From contig NZ_JBHLUA010000012.1 of assembly GCF_042433895.1 (NCBI RefSeq), forward strand, positions 434,001-498,000: a stretch of DNA of 64,000 nucleotides, written 5' to 3'. The translations under genes were made by a program, and so were the position numbers. Every line of letters starts with the position of its first letter. The first letter of the stretch is position 1. The notes under the pieces are model-generated. The model had not been told where the DNA came from, made no database searches, and saw only the letters and a list, made by a program, of their open reading frames with translations. This DNA is from Mesonia maritima (GTDB lineage: Bacteria > Bacteroidota > Bacteroidia > Flavobacteriales > Flavobacteriaceae). Positions 16,930-26,377 of the stretch are shown here, piece after piece.

Positions 16930-18285
16930 TTAATAAGCTTTATCTTCACCTTTTAAAGCGTTGTAAACCGTCTGAAAAATTATTTTGACATCTAACAGCA
17001 ATGACCAATTTTCAAGGTAAAAAATATCGTATTTCACTCGGCTAATGATATCGAAATCGGTTTCAACTTCACCTCTAAATCCGCTAGTTTGCGCTAGACC
17101 GGTAATTCCAGGTTTTATAAAGTGACGCACCATAAATTTATCGATTCGTTCGGCGTACATATGCGTGTGACTTACCATATGCGGCCGCGGACCAACAACC
17201 GACATATCGCCTAACAAAACGTTAATGAATTGCGGAAGTTCATCCATACTGGTTTTTCTAATGAATTTTCCGACTTTGGTTATTCGCTTATCATTTTTTG
17301 TTGCTTGCTCTAGATCTGCCTTTTTATTGACTCTCATAGAGCGGTATTTGTAGCAATAAAATTCTTTGTAATCGAGTCCGTTACGTTTTTGACGGAAAAA
17401 CACTGGTCCTTTTGATTCAAGTTTTATGAAAATTGCTAAAATTGGGGTTAACCAAGATAATAAGAATACAATTACAAAGAGTGATAATAAAATGTCGAAT
17501 GCTCTTTTTATAAATTGATTTAACGGATCTTCTATAGGAATATTTCTTAAGGAAAGAATAGGCAAATAGCCGTAATATTCTAACTTAAGTTGTTTGGTGT
17601 AAATGTCTTTATTATCGGGTAAGAATTTTAAAACCTTTAAATTATTATCTGCAAAATCGATTAATTGATTTACTTGCTCATTATCTAATTCGGCTACAGA
17701 ACAGTAAATCTCATCGATATTGTTTTGTAGAATATATTCAAAACAATCTTCTAATTGAACTTCGTTAGAAGTTGAAAGACTGAAAATTTTCTTGCATTGA
17801 TACCCGTATTCGTGATTTTTTGTAAAAAATTCTTTTAAAATTCTGGTTTTACTGTTTTTCCCAATGATTACGGTAGTTCGGTAATTTCCGCCAAGTGCGG
17901 TTCTGTATTTTTTAAGCAAGTAAAAAATACTCAGTTTTGCGATTAAAATAAACGAAAAGACTTTGGTGATGTATAAAAGAATACGCGTATACGGTCGACT
18001 TAATTCGCTAAAAATTCCAAAAAAAGCAAACACGATTAATCCGAATAAAAGTGCTTGTAATAAGGTAAGCGAAACGATTCGAATGGCTTTTGTGAAGCGG
18101 TAAATTTCATAAAAATTAGATTTTATAGAAAGCAATAACCAGCCGATGGAAATATAAATGACATAGTTAAAATAATCGACCAGCTGAAATTGAAACTGCA
18201 AGGCAAACAATAAAATAATGGCTAAATCGATAAGATAAGCCATTGGGCGCAAGTAACTAGAATATCTGCCTTGTTTGTGTATCAT
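16930..18285 (-). CDS. polyprenyl-phosphate sugar phosphotransferase initiating polysaccharide synthesis
   Basis: A 451-residue membrane enzyme. Four N-terminal transmembrane helices (residues 12-125), a CoA-binding-like middle domain (about 135-245) and a C-terminal bacterial sugar transferase domain with KRAFDILLS, the QKRNGLDYKEFYCYKYRSM segment and GDMSVVGPRPHM. It transfers a sugar-1-phosphate to undecaprenyl phosphate at the inner membrane (WcaJ/WbaP type). It is the last gene of the polysaccharide locus and follows the UDP-glucuronate decarboxylase by two bases. The sugar is probably glucose or another hexose, unproven. Confidence 0.9.
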   Translation of the reverse strand: MIHKQGRYSSYLRPMAYLIDLAIILLFALQFQFQLVDYFNYVIYISIGWLLLSIKSNFYEIYRFTKAIRIVSLTLLQALLFGLIVFAFFGIFSELSRPYTRILLYITKVFSFILIAKLSIFYLLKKYRTALGGNYRTTVIIGKNSKTRILKEFFTKNHEYGYQCKKIFSLSTSNEVQLEDCFEYILQNNIDEIYCSVAELDNEQVNQLIDFADNNLKVLKFLPDNKDIYTKQLKLEYYGYLPILSLRNIPIEDPLNQFIKRAFDILLSLFVIVFLLSWLTPILAIFIKLESKGPVFFRQKRNGLDYKEFYCYKYRSMRVNKKADLEQATKNDKRITKVGKFIRKTSMDELPQFINVLLGDMSVVGPRPHMVSHTHMYAERIDKFMVRHFIKPGITGLAQTSGFRGEVETDFDIISRVKYDIFYLENWSLLLDVKIIFQTVYNALKGEDKAY

Positions 18286-18287
18286 AC

Positions 18288-19277
18288 TTATTTTCTGATA
18301 TGCTCTTTAAAATCTTTGTGTTCCTTTTTCTCTAATTCTTCTAGCGAGAGTCCTTTAAAATAGTCGTAAGTTTTTTTCATCCCTTCGGCTCTCTTAACTT
18401 TTGGTTCCCAATTTAAAATTTCTTTTGCGCGTGAAATATCGGGTTGCCGTTGTAAAGGATCGTCTTTAGGCAATTCTTTATACACAATTTTTTGATGTGT
18501 TGCGGTTAACGAAATAATTTCTTCAGCAAAATCTAGAATGCTTATTTCTTCGGGATTCCCAATATTCACCGGATATTGATAATCGCTTAGCAAGAGTCTG
18601 TAAATTCCTTCAATTTGATCGTCGATATAACAAAAAGATCGCGTTTGAGAACCATCGCCAAAAACCGTTAAGTCTTCTCCCCGTAAAGCTTGTCCGATGA
18701 AGGCGGGAATTACTCTTCCATCGTTTAAGCGCATTCTTGGTCCATAGGTATTAAAAATTCTGGCAATACGTGTTTCTAACCCGTGAAACCGATGATAAGC
18801 CATTGTAATTGATTCTTGAAAACGTTTGGCTTCATCATAAACTCCTCGCGGACCAATGGTGTTTACATTTCCGTAATAATTTTCGTCTTGTGGATGAACT
18901 TGAGGATCTCCATAAACTTCTGAAGTACTGGCGATTAAAATTCGGGCGTTTTTTTCTTTTGCCAATCCTAATAAATTATGTGTCCCTAATGAACCAACTT
19001 TTAAGGTTTGAATAGGGATTTTAAGATAATCTATTGGACTTGCCGGCGAAGCAAAATGAAGAATGTAATCTAACTTTCCGGGAACGTGAACAAACGTGGT
19101 TACATCGTGATGAAAAAACTGAAAAGATTTATGTTGAAATAAATGTTCTATATTTTTTTTATCGCCGGTTATTAAATTATCCATCCCGATGACTTGGTAA
19201 CCTTCAGCAATAAATTTATCGCAAAGATGAGATCCTAAAAATCCTGCTGCTCCCGTAATTAGAATTCGTTTTGCCAT
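18288..19277 (-). CDS. UDP-glucuronate decarboxylase (UDP-xylose synthase), SDR family
   Basis: A 329-residue extended SDR enzyme. The NAD-binding motif GAAGFLG (residues 9-15), STSEVYGDP, the catalytic Y147xxxK151 in GVYDEAKR, and ARIFNTYGPRMRLNDGRV match UXS-type enzymes that convert UDP-glucuronate to UDP-xylose. The HFASPASPIDYLKIPIQTLK segment is also typical of UXS. It thus supplies a pentose precursor and implies a UDP-glucuronate pool. UDP-glucose 6-dehydrogenase is not in the window and must be elsewhere. Confidence 0.88.
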   Translation of the reverse strand: MAKRILITGAAGFLGSHLCDKFIAEGYQVIGMDNLITGDKKNIEHLFQHKSFQFFHHDVTTFVHVPGKLDYILHFASPASPIDYLKIPIQTLKVGSLGTHNLLGLAKEKNARILIASTSEVYGDPQVHPQDENYYGNVNTIGPRGVYDEAKRFQESITMAYHRFHGLETRIARIFNTYGPRMRLNDGRVIPAFIGQALRGEDLTVFGDGSQTRSFCYIDDQIEGIYRLLLSDYQYPVNIGNPEEISILDFAEEIISLTATHQKIVYKELPKDDPLQRQPDISRAKEILNWEPKVKRAEGMKKTYDYFKGLSLEELEKKEHKDFKEHIRK

Positions 19278-19361
19278 TTTATTTGCTTCTTCTATCTAGT
19301 GTAATTTTATTTGTTCCAATTTCCGCGGAAGCGTAAAAAAGTTCATTCTTACCTTTTAAAA

Positions 19362-20108
19362 CTACTTGGTTTTTGATAGTTTTTCTTTCAGCACCAAAGA
19401 TATAAACTTCGTGTTTCCTACGAGGTATCTTTTCCACATTCTGCGTGGTTCTTGAATAAATCTATAAAACCATTCTAACCCGGCAGTTTGCATCCAGAGT
19501 GGAGCGCGTTTTGTTTTTCCTGAAATAACATCGAAACTGCCGCCAACACCCATAATAAAGTTAACTGATTTTAATGGATTTTTATATTGATGCAAAAATA
19601 TTTCTTTTTTAGGTGAACTCATTGCTACAAATAACATATTTGCGCCGCTTTTTGAAATATTTTCTACAATAGTGGGTTCTTCTTCTTTTGAAAAATAACC
19701 ATGATGGTAACCGGCTATTATTTCTTTTCCGTAAGTTAAATCGATTACTTGTAGAAGTTCATCGAGTACTTCTTGTTTGGCTCCCAGCAAATATACTTTG
19801 TAATTTTTTTGCTTGGCTAAACTCAATAAATTGGTAAACAAATCGATCCCCGCAACGCGTTCTTTTAAAGGTTTATCTAATATTTTAGACGCCCAAATTA
19901 CCGCTTGCCCATCGGCATTAATTAGATCGGCTTCATTTACACTTTGGCGTAATTCTTCATCTTTTTGAAGCGCTACAATTTTACCGGCATTTACTACTGT
20001 ATGGTGAATTTGCCTTTTCTGCTCGATACATTGCGAAATTAATTGCAATGTTTCTTGCATGCTTAGGTTATGAATTTTGGTGTTTAGAATGGATATTGAC
20101 TGCTGCAT
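19362..20108 (-). CDS. WecG/TagA/CpsF family glycosyltransferase
   Basis: A 248-residue GT26-family enzyme. Motifs: INADGQAVIWASKIL, VAGIDLF, VYLLGAKQEVLDE, and GVGGSFDVISGKTKRAPLWM followed by GLEWFYRFIQEPRRMWKRY. Such enzymes add the second sugar to a lipid-linked precursor at the cytoplasmic face of the membrane. Context in a Wzx/Wzy-type locus agrees. It lies 40 bases after a polymerase-like gene and 84 bases before the decarboxylase. Confidence 0.93.
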   Translation of the reverse strand: MQQSISILNTKIHNLSMQETLQLISQCIEQKRQIHHTVVNAGKIVALQKDEELRQSVNEADLINADGQAVIWASKILDKPLKERVAGIDLFTNLLSLAKQKNYKVYLLGAKQEVLDELLQVIDLTYGKEIIAGYHHGYFSKEEEPTIVENISKSGANMLFVAMSSPKKEIFLHQYKNPLKSVNFIMGVGGSFDVISGKTKRAPLWMQTAGLEWFYRFIQEPRRMWKRYLVGNTKFISLVLKEKLSKTK

Positions 20109-20148
20109 ATAAAAAATACAAAAGTAATGGAATAGTTTTTTTATAGCA

Positions 20149-21297
20149 CTACTTTTTAAACTTCAATAAAGAATATTTTAAAATGATTAAATAAATAGGA
20201 ACTGTAGCATTATAGAAAAAATTTCCTGAAATTAAAGTCACTAGAAATAGCAAAGCTAAGGTGAAAACTGGAAATAATTTTTGAATGGAAAAGTTGAAAT
20301 AAAATTTTGCAAAAGTATAGATGTAGAATGCTCCGCCGAGTATACCAAAAAAGAGCAGTAAATCTAAGAGTTCTAATTGTGGCCTTAAAAAAGGATTTGC
20401 CAGGCCACCGAATAAATAATTAAGTACATTCCAATTTTTCTGTACAAATGGGATTGTTTCGTCTACTAATAATTGATTGCGTGTAGAAAGAATGGCGGTA
20501 AGCCAACCGTTTTCATTTACAATAGTAGAAAATACTTTTGTAGAAAAGAAAAAATAAAGTCCCACACTTCCTATTAAAAACAACGAAATAAGAAAGATAT
20601 ATTTTGTGCGATTATTTCTGATAAAAAAAAGAATTGCTAAAAAAAACAAAATCATTAAAGCTAAATAAATAGATTTTGTTCCTACTAAACATCCTGCAGT
20701 CACTGCTATCCAAAATAAGGGTTTACTAAAAACTTCTCTTCTATAGCGATTAAAAAAGCAAAGAAAAGTAATTAAATAAAAATAAGTTGTGTTAGACGAG
20801 GTCATAAACAGACCATTAAATCCAAATCTTTCTCCGGCATATGTTCGAAAAAGTTCAATATTGAATAAAAATGATAGTATAATTATGATACTATTTATAA
20901 GTATAAAAATGTGAAAAATTTTGATTGGAAAATTGGGAATTTTCTTTTGAGCGAATTCTGAAAAAAAAATGACAATAGTTATAAATAGAAGGTATCTAGA
21001 AAAGCCGACAATAGATAAGTAACTAAAACCATCTTCTTCTATAAAAAACTGCCCTATACAAAATATTAATGTAATACCAATTAAGTATAGTAATCGTTTT
21101 CCGTGATAGAGCGTTAAATACCCTAGCATAAAAACAAGGCTGAAAAGTTTAATATATTTTTGAATATCAAAATGAGTATGCCATATTCCTGCTTGAATTT
21201 TATTTATAGCTTCAACCACAAAGAATACAATTAAAAAAATTGAAAGAAAAGTTGAGTTGGGAATATTGCGCAATAACTTAAACATGTTTCTTTTCAT
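20149..21297 (-). CDS. O-antigen polymerase-like membrane protein (first of three)
   Basis: A 382-residue polytopic protein with about ten transmembrane segments and a larger loop near residues 225-285. The region FGFNGLFMTSSNTTYFYL then GTKSIYLALMILFF is reminiscent of O-antigen ligase/polymerase proteins (Wzy/WaaL superfamily), which conserve small polar residues before such helices. Exact family uncertain. Its start overlaps the end of the next WaaL-like gene by 20 bases, or 8 if the ATG at 21285 is used. It may be the repeat-unit polymerase or a ligase. Confidence 0.6.
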   Translation of the reverse strand: MKRNMFKLLRNIPNSTFLSIFLIVFFVVEAINKIQAGIWHTHFDIQKYIKLFSLVFMLGYLTLYHGKRLLYLIGITLIFCIGQFFIEEDGFSYLSIVGFSRYLLFITIVIFFSEFAQKKIPNFPIKIFHIFILINSIIIILSFLFNIELFRTYAGERFGFNGLFMTSSNTTYFYLITFLCFFNRYRREVFSKPLFWIAVTAGCLVGTKSIYLALMILFFLAILFFIRNNRTKYIFLISLFLIGSVGLYFFFSTKVFSTIVNENGWLTAILSTRNQLLVDETIPFVQKNWNVLNYLFGGLANPFLRPQLELLDLLLFFGILGGAFYIYTFAKFYFNFSIQKLFPVFTLALLFLVTLISGNFFYNATVPIYLIILKYSLLKFKK

Positions 21298-22531
21298 TGG
21301 CCGTTAAAAATTCAGCATAAAAAAGAGTTCCAAACAAGGCTACAAAGTTAATTCCCATGTTTCGATCCATAATGTTTTCAACCATAAAACTCCAAAATAA
21401 AATAGTAAGAAAGGCAAGAAAAAGCAGGTGTTGATATTTTATTGCCGTTATCGTATTACTTATAAAATAAACTAATAAAAGTACAAAGCCTAAAACTCCA
21501 AACCTTAGAAAAAATCCTAAAAACTGATTGTGTGCGTTATAGCGCCTTTCAATAGAATTTTTCATATTATACTCTTTGTACTTTTTAAGGAGCATTTCAT
21601 TTTCTGTTCCTCCTCCGTAACCTAGCAATGGTTTTTCTTCAATCAACTCAAGGGCTACTTTCCAACGAGAATAACGTGAATCAACTTTAAAGGTATTATT
21701 CGTATTATATTCTCCTATATTATCGTTTAAATCGAATATAGTCCCGGTAACTAATTTATGATATACATAGGTTTTTTGAAAGGTGGAAAAACTTAGCGCA
21801 CCAATAATAATAGCAACTGTTACTAATAATGAGAAGATTTTAAATGAAAGATTATGAATTAAATACAACCCAATAATTAAAAATAATATTAAGTATGTAA
21901 TTCTGGAAGCTAGAAATAAAATTCCGATTATTAATATTAGAGCTAAGAATATTCTGATAAAATTATTCAATTTTACAATACTAAATAGCAAAACTGCAAT
22001 AGCAATATTATAATACATTCCTACATAAATAGGATGGAGATTTTCAAAAGGAGAAAGAAAATTAAAGCCTGTAAACGTATTGTTTAAAAGCCAATGAAAT
22101 GGATAAGTTGTTTGGGAAAAATTATAAATATTTATACTAGAAAGTATAAATGTACTGGCAATAGAACCTATTAAAATTCCATACGAAGCATATTTTTTAT
22201 AATACGCTGTGCTAATATCTTTCCGAAAAATAAATAGAGGAACTAGTGCTAAAAAAATATATTTAGTCATTTCACTAAATGCTTCTTCTTTTGAAAAGCT
22301 ATAGGTTATGCCCCAAATAAGTGGAATGAAAAAAACCGTAGGGGAATAAAATATAAAAGAACTGAATTTATTTTCAGTCGATATTCCTTTTGTAAGAAAA
22401 GCTATTAAGGTGCTTATAATTACACCTATTAATCCAATATTACTAATGGAGGTTTTTAACGGCAAAAAAAAGGTAGCCACAAAAATGCTAATGATCGTTA
22501 ATTGCCTTAAATATGGGAAAGTAAATTTCAA
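21278..22531 (-). CDS. O-antigen ligase family protein (Wzy_C)
   Basis: A 417-residue membrane protein with ten to twelve spans. The periplasmic loop has the signature of the Wzy_C domain: SRYSRWKVALELIEEKPLLG, YGGGTENE and YNAHNQFLGFFLRFG, where the NAHNxxL block carries a histidine essential in WaaL. It would either polymerise repeat units or attach polymer to lipid A or another acceptor at the periplasmic face. It starts three bases before the SGNH-like gene ends, consistent with one transcript. Confidence 0.82.
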   Translation of the reverse strand: MKFTFPYLRQLTIISIFVATFFLPLKTSISNIGLIGVIISTLIAFLTKGISTENKFSSFIFYSPTVFFIPLIWGITYSFSKEEAFSEMTKYIFLALVPLFIFRKDISTAYYKKYASYGILIGSIASTFILSSINIYNFSQTTYPFHWLLNNTFTGFNFLSPFENLHPIYVGMYYNIAIAVLLFSIVKLNNFIRIFLALILIIGILFLASRITYLILFLIIGLYLIHNLSFKIFSLLVTVAIIIGALSFSTFQKTYVYHKLVTGTIFDLNDNIGEYNTNNTFKVDSRYSRWKVALELIEEKPLLGYGGGTENEMLLKKYKEYNMKNSIERRYNAHNQFLGFFLRFGVLGFVLLLVYFISNTITAIKYQHLLFLAFLTILFWSFMVENIMDRNMGINFVALFGTLFYAEFLTANEKKHV

Positions 22532-22534
22532 AAT

Positions 22535-23383
22535 TTATTCCTTTTCTAAATTTTTATAAAAATAAGCAAGTTTAGTTCCTATATCATTAAGAGCAGTTTG
22601 ATTATAATGCACCGGATCTTTTAACCATCCCTTTTCTTGAAAAGAAGCTGTTTCAGAATATCCTATAAAAACATTCTCTAATTCTTTCGCTATATCTTGT
22701 TGAGCCAACCTTATTTTAGTATAACCAACATTATTAAGAGAGTCTCGATGTGTACCGGTTTCTATTATTATAAAAGGTACTGATTCTCCAAAAGTATTTT
22801 GGTATTTTTTAATAAGCTCTCTTAAAGCGGTTTTATATTGCTGAATGCTAATTTGATTTCTCGCAACTGCTTGCCCATCGTTTTCTCCTTGTGACCAAAG
22901 AATGGCGCTCAATTTAATTTTTTCGTTTAAGGAATTATCTTGATTTTCTTCATTTATTTTTTTTAATGCTTGTTTAGCTTTTTTTACAGAAGATTGAAAT
23001 AAGTTTCCTGTTGCGCTCCAATTACCCCAGTTTTTTATTTCAGCTTGTGCTGTTAAACTGCTGCCTCCTTTGGCACATTGTACTATATAGACTTTCTTAT
23101 TAGAAATTTCATTATAAGTGTAGCCGAAGGCGGGCAAAAAGCTACCTGATTTTGCTGTCTGAAAATGCAAGTGGTTTTGCCCAATTGGATCTTTTAATAT
23201 CTCGTATTCATTGGATAAAGAATTATATTCAAAACAAGGTCTATTAGATTTATAAACAGAAGTAAGAGAGTCTCCGACTCCCATAGCATTGCGTTGTCCT
23301 GCAACTAAAAAAAGTTTTACTTCCTCCTTTTTGCATCCAATGAAAACCGATATTAATAAGAAGAGTAGTAGAATTTTTTTCAT
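22535..23383 (-). CDS. SASA-type SGNH esterase-like lipoprotein lacking the catalytic serine
   Basis: A 282-residue lipoprotein (lipobox VFIGC, Cys17) resembling sialate O-acetylesterase / SGNH esterases. Family blocks are present: AKGGSSL (104-110), WSQGEND (163-169) and DPVHYNQ (256-262) with the catalytic His259. But the nucleophile motif, GQSN in the family, reads GQRN (residues 29-32, codon CGC), so the serine is replaced by arginine. The protein may be a non-catalytic glycan binder or have changed chemistry. Located in the periplasm or surface, among polysaccharide genes; an O-acetyl-related role is inferred. Confidence 0.72.
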   Translation of the reverse strand: MKKILLLFLLISVFIGCKKEEVKLFLVAGQRNAMGVGDSLTSVYKSNRPCFEYNSLSNEYEILKDPIGQNHLHFQTAKSGSFLPAFGYTYNEISNKKVYIVQCAKGGSSLTAQAEIKNWGNWSATGNLFQSSVKKAKQALKKINEENQDNSLNEKIKLSAILWSQGENDGQAVARNQISIQQYKTALRELIKKYQNTFGESVPFIIIETGTHRDSLNNVGYTKIRLAQQDIAKELENVFIGYSETASFQEKGWLKDPVHYNQTALNDIGTKLAYFYKNLEKE

Positions 23384-23384
23384 A

Positions 23385-23897
23385 TTAATTTCTTTTCTTT
23401 ATAAATTTTGCAGGAACGCCACCTACAATGGTATAAGCTTCAACATTTTTTGTTACAACTGCACCTGCGCCTACAATTGCTCCTTCACCGATAGTTACTC
23501 CAGGCATTACAATTACATTGCGTCCTAACCAAACACCATCTTTAATCTTTGGCGGCTGATTAGGATAATTACCTTGTTCAATAATAGGAAGCTGAATATT
23601 ATCATGTTTATGAGCCACACTCAATATACTAACATTCGGTGCAATTAATACATTATCTCCTATTACTGCTTCCTGAATAAAAACGTTTTCATTAATACGA
23701 CAATTTTCACCGATTTCTATTCCTTTACCATCGGAAAGGTATACATTATTTTCAAGTTTACTCTTCTTATCAAACTTCATAATTTTTAAAATTCTAGCTG
23801 CATACCAAACTCTTATTTTAGCACATACACTTAAAAAACGAGAATGGGGCAGTTTTGAAATTATCAAATAGTATATGATAAGTTTAATTTTGTTCAT
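23385..23897 (-). CDS. hexapeptide-repeat O-acetyltransferase
   Basis: A 170-residue left-handed beta-helix acyltransferase of the maltose/galactoside acetyltransferase group. Hexapeptide turns run through residues 55-160 (IEIGENCRI, VIGDNVLIAPNVSI, VWLGRNVIVMPGVTIG, AIVGAGAVV), with a probable catalytic histidine in SVAHKHD. It should acetylate a sugar of the repeat unit using acetyl-CoA in the cytoplasm. It overlaps the GT4 gene by 14 bases and precedes the SGNH-like gene by one base, giving a plausible acetyl-handling pair. Confidence 0.88.
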   Translation of the reverse strand: MNKIKLIIYYLIISKLPHSRFLSVCAKIRVWYAARILKIMKFDKKSKLENNVYLSDGKGIEIGENCRINENVFIQEAVIGDNVLIAPNVSILSVAHKHDNIQLPIIEQGNYPNQPPKIKDGVWLGRNVIVMPGVTIGEGAIVGAGAVVTKNVEAYTIVGGVPAKFIKKRN

Positions 23898-24948
23898 GTA
23901 TTCTTGTAAAATTTTTATACAAATTTAAAGATACTTCTTTTGAGTTGTATTTTATAGCGGTAGTAATTGCGTTTTTTTTAAGGTTATTTTTTCTTTCTGA
24001 AGAAGTATTGTAGAATTCGGTAATTCGACTAAAAAGATCATCATCATCAAGAAATAAAAAGCCATTTTCATTATTATTTATATAATAAGCTGGACCTCCA
24101 ATTTTTCTTGCAAACACTATACTTCCACATGCCATTGCCTCTAAACCTACCAACCCTAAACTTTCGGGTAATTCAGTTGCAAAAATAAAGGCATCGGATT
24201 GTTGATATATATTTGCTAATTTTTCTTTTTCTTGAAATCCGAGATAAGTAATTTGATTTTTATAGGGATGATTTTTAATTGCTTCTAATAGTACTTCTTT
24301 TTCTTTTCCGTCACCAGCAATTAGGGCTTCTGTTTCTATTCCGGATTGATTCATTTTTTCTACCAGTGTTAAAAAAGTTTTCCATCCTTTACCTTTATCG
24401 ATTCTAGAAACAAATGAGATTATAAAGTTTTCATTTTGCTTAAGGCTAGCAGGTTTAAAAAGTTCAGTATTTATTCCTCCGGAAGGATATATATAAATTG
24501 GGGTTTTTAGTTGATAACGCTTTCTAAGTACTTCTTTAAAATACATCGAAGGGACAATAATTTGAGTGACTTTATTCAGTATTTTTCCTTGAATTTTATC
24601 GGTAAATGAGCTTTCCTTTACTTTATTTATATCTGAGCCGTGTAAATTTAAAACTATGGGTGTTTTCCTAAATTTCAAATAGAAAAGAAGAACAGGAATG
24701 TTATGCGTTAAAAAGTGAACGTAAATAACATCTTCATCTTTGGAGAAAATATTTTTAATTGCTTTAAAATAATAATTGAAATATGCAAAAATCTTTTTAA
24801 AAAAATTATTCCTTTTTCCCTTAATCACTATTTCTTTAGTAAAGATCGCCCCTAGTTGTGTCAAGTTTTTAACGGTCTTTTTTACAAAGACGCCGAATAA
24901 CAAATCCTCTTTAGAGGGATACATATTTGAAATGAGCTTAATTTTCAT
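23884..24948 (-). CDS. glycosyltransferase family 4
   Basis: A 354-residue GT-B enzyme. The N-terminal acceptor domain has LHGSDIN; the C-terminal donor domain has SFVSRIDKGKGW, LIAGDGKEKE and the EX7E motif in PESLGLVGLEAMACG. It transfers a sugar from a nucleotide donor to the growing lipid-linked oligosaccharide with retention. It overlaps both neighbours (14 bases downstream, 11 upstream), so translation is coupled. Besides the WecG-type enzyme it is the only other elongating glycosyltransferase in the locus. Confidence 0.92.
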   Translation of the reverse strand: MKIKLISNMYPSKEDLLFGVFVKKTVKNLTQLGAIFTKEIVIKGKRNNFFKKIFAYFNYYFKAIKNIFSKDEDVIYVHFLTHNIPVLLFYLKFRKTPIVLNLHGSDINKVKESSFTDKIQGKILNKVTQIIVPSMYFKEVLRKRYQLKTPIYIYPSGGINTELFKPASLKQNENFIISFVSRIDKGKGWKTFLTLVEKMNQSGIETEALIAGDGKEKEVLLEAIKNHPYKNQITYLGFQEKEKLANIYQQSDAFIFATELPESLGLVGLEAMACGSIVFARKIGGPAYYINNNENGFLFLDDDDLFSRITEFYNTSSERKNNLKKNAITTAIKYNSKEVSLNLYKNFTRIHEQN

Positions 24949-26134
24949 GAATTTTAAAATTGATTCTATAGGTTATGAATTTTAATAGAATAATTAGAAC
25001 TAATAAAATAAAGAAAAGTAAATCATAATAACCCGTATGTATTAACATCAGTGTATTTATTATAAATAGGCTATATATTGTTATTGTAAAAGGATCTTTT
25101 TTTGAAACCATTAATTTTTTTAAAAATTCAGCAAAAAAACCAACTATAAAAAAACCTATATATACAGCAATATAACCTCCGTCTACAAATAAAGCCCCTT
25201 GTAGAGTTGGAGTAATACTCCAAGGCGTACCATCTGGTAACTTTCGAGCATCAACAATTTCTCCAATTTTATTTCGAACCCCCAATTGCTTACCTGGTAG
25301 TATTGTCAAAAAATTTGTAATAGCTAACTTTCCAAATAAGTGATTATTTTCAGTTTCTTCAATCAGTTTTAATATAACCTGTTGATCGTATCTAAAAACT
25401 GCTAAAGTTGGCATAATAGGTTTTAAATATGGCTTATCTTCAAGATTATTAAAGTCTATATTTTTAAAGAATTTATTTGGGTCATATTGTTGTGATACTC
25501 TATAATAAGAAATTGCAGACATTGTTGTAAAAGCTACTATTAAAATTAGCAGTTTATCGGGCGTAAAAAATTTTTTTATATTATTGAAATATCCGTTATC
25601 GATAATTAAAAAAACAATTACCACACCTCCTATTAAAATAATTAACGGGGAGCGGTACCCCATTGATAATACAAATAAGGATTGTAAAAATAAAAAAAAT
25701 AAAAAACGCTTAGTGAACCTAAGCTTCTCCTGTAATAATATTGCACTATATACAATTGTAGTGATAATTGCAGTATATATAAATAAATTTGTATAAGAAA
25801 AGGTAATAAACCTTTTATCACCTTGCATTATTATAATACCTTTATTTAAAATATGAGTAATCGTAATTAAAGTAATCGATAAAAAGTTTGATAAATAATA
25901 AATTATTAGGAATAAATTGCTCTTAAAAACACCTTTACTCTCAGAAATAGGTAATTTTAAAAACCTAATAAATAAATTTCCAAATAATATACCTGTTAAC
26001 CCAGTTGCTAATAAATAAATAAGACTTTTTACCTCCAATCTCGTTTCATAGAAACTAAAGTTTATAATACCTAGTAAATTTATTAGTAAAAATAAACTGA
26101 TAAAAATTCTAAGAAAAGGTAAAGGTTTAATCAT
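24938..26134 (-). CDS. oligosaccharide repeat-unit polymerase-like membrane protein (Wzy candidate)
   Basis: A 398-residue protein with about eleven transmembrane helices and a long soluble loop (about residues 210-320: FFKNIDFNNLEDKPYL to DGTPWSITPTLQGALFVDGGY). This layout and the loop ending in a WSITPTLQG-like stretch resemble Wzy polymerases of the oligosaccharide repeat-unit family. It is very AT-rich, like other Wzy genes. A 243-base gap separates it from the flippase. It is the best candidate for the true repeat-unit polymerase. Confidence 0.65.
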   Translation of the reverse strand: MIKPLPFLRIFISLFLLINLLGIINFSFYETRLEVKSLIYLLATGLTGILFGNLFIRFLKLPISESKGVFKSNLFLIIYYLSNFLSITLITITHILNKGIIIMQGDKRFITFSYTNLFIYTAIITTIVYSAILLQEKLRFTKRFLFFLFLQSLFVLSMGYRSPLIILIGGVVIVFLIIDNGYFNNIKKFFTPDKLLILIVAFTTMSAISYYRVSQQYDPNKFFKNIDFNNLEDKPYLKPIMPTLAVFRYDQQVILKLIEETENNHLFGKLAITNFLTILPGKQLGVRNKIGEIVDARKLPDGTPWSITPTLQGALFVDGGYIAVYIGFFIVGFFAEFLKKLMVSKKDPFTITIYSLFIINTLMLIHTGYYDLLFFILLVLIILLKFITYRINFKIHEN

Positions 26135-26377
26135 TTTATATTTCTATTTGAAAAATTAATTCAATTTATTCGTGAGATCAGATGTTTATTTAGATTTTCC
26201 AGAAAGAATTGTTAGAAATAATTCTTTATCAATATGGTCTATAAACCTACTTAAATACAAAATTACAAATATAATAGGCTTCTTACGTGGAAAATAATTT
26301 CCAGGGTTTACAATCCTTCAAAATAAAAGAGTAAACAGAGTTTTAAATTACCACATTAATTCAAATTATAAAATCCT

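Noticed and set aside
26135..26377. Gene remnant between flippase and polymerase genes
   Set aside because: No readable family motif in any frame by eye; it holds only AT-rich sequence with two weak TAnnTTTG-like boxes.
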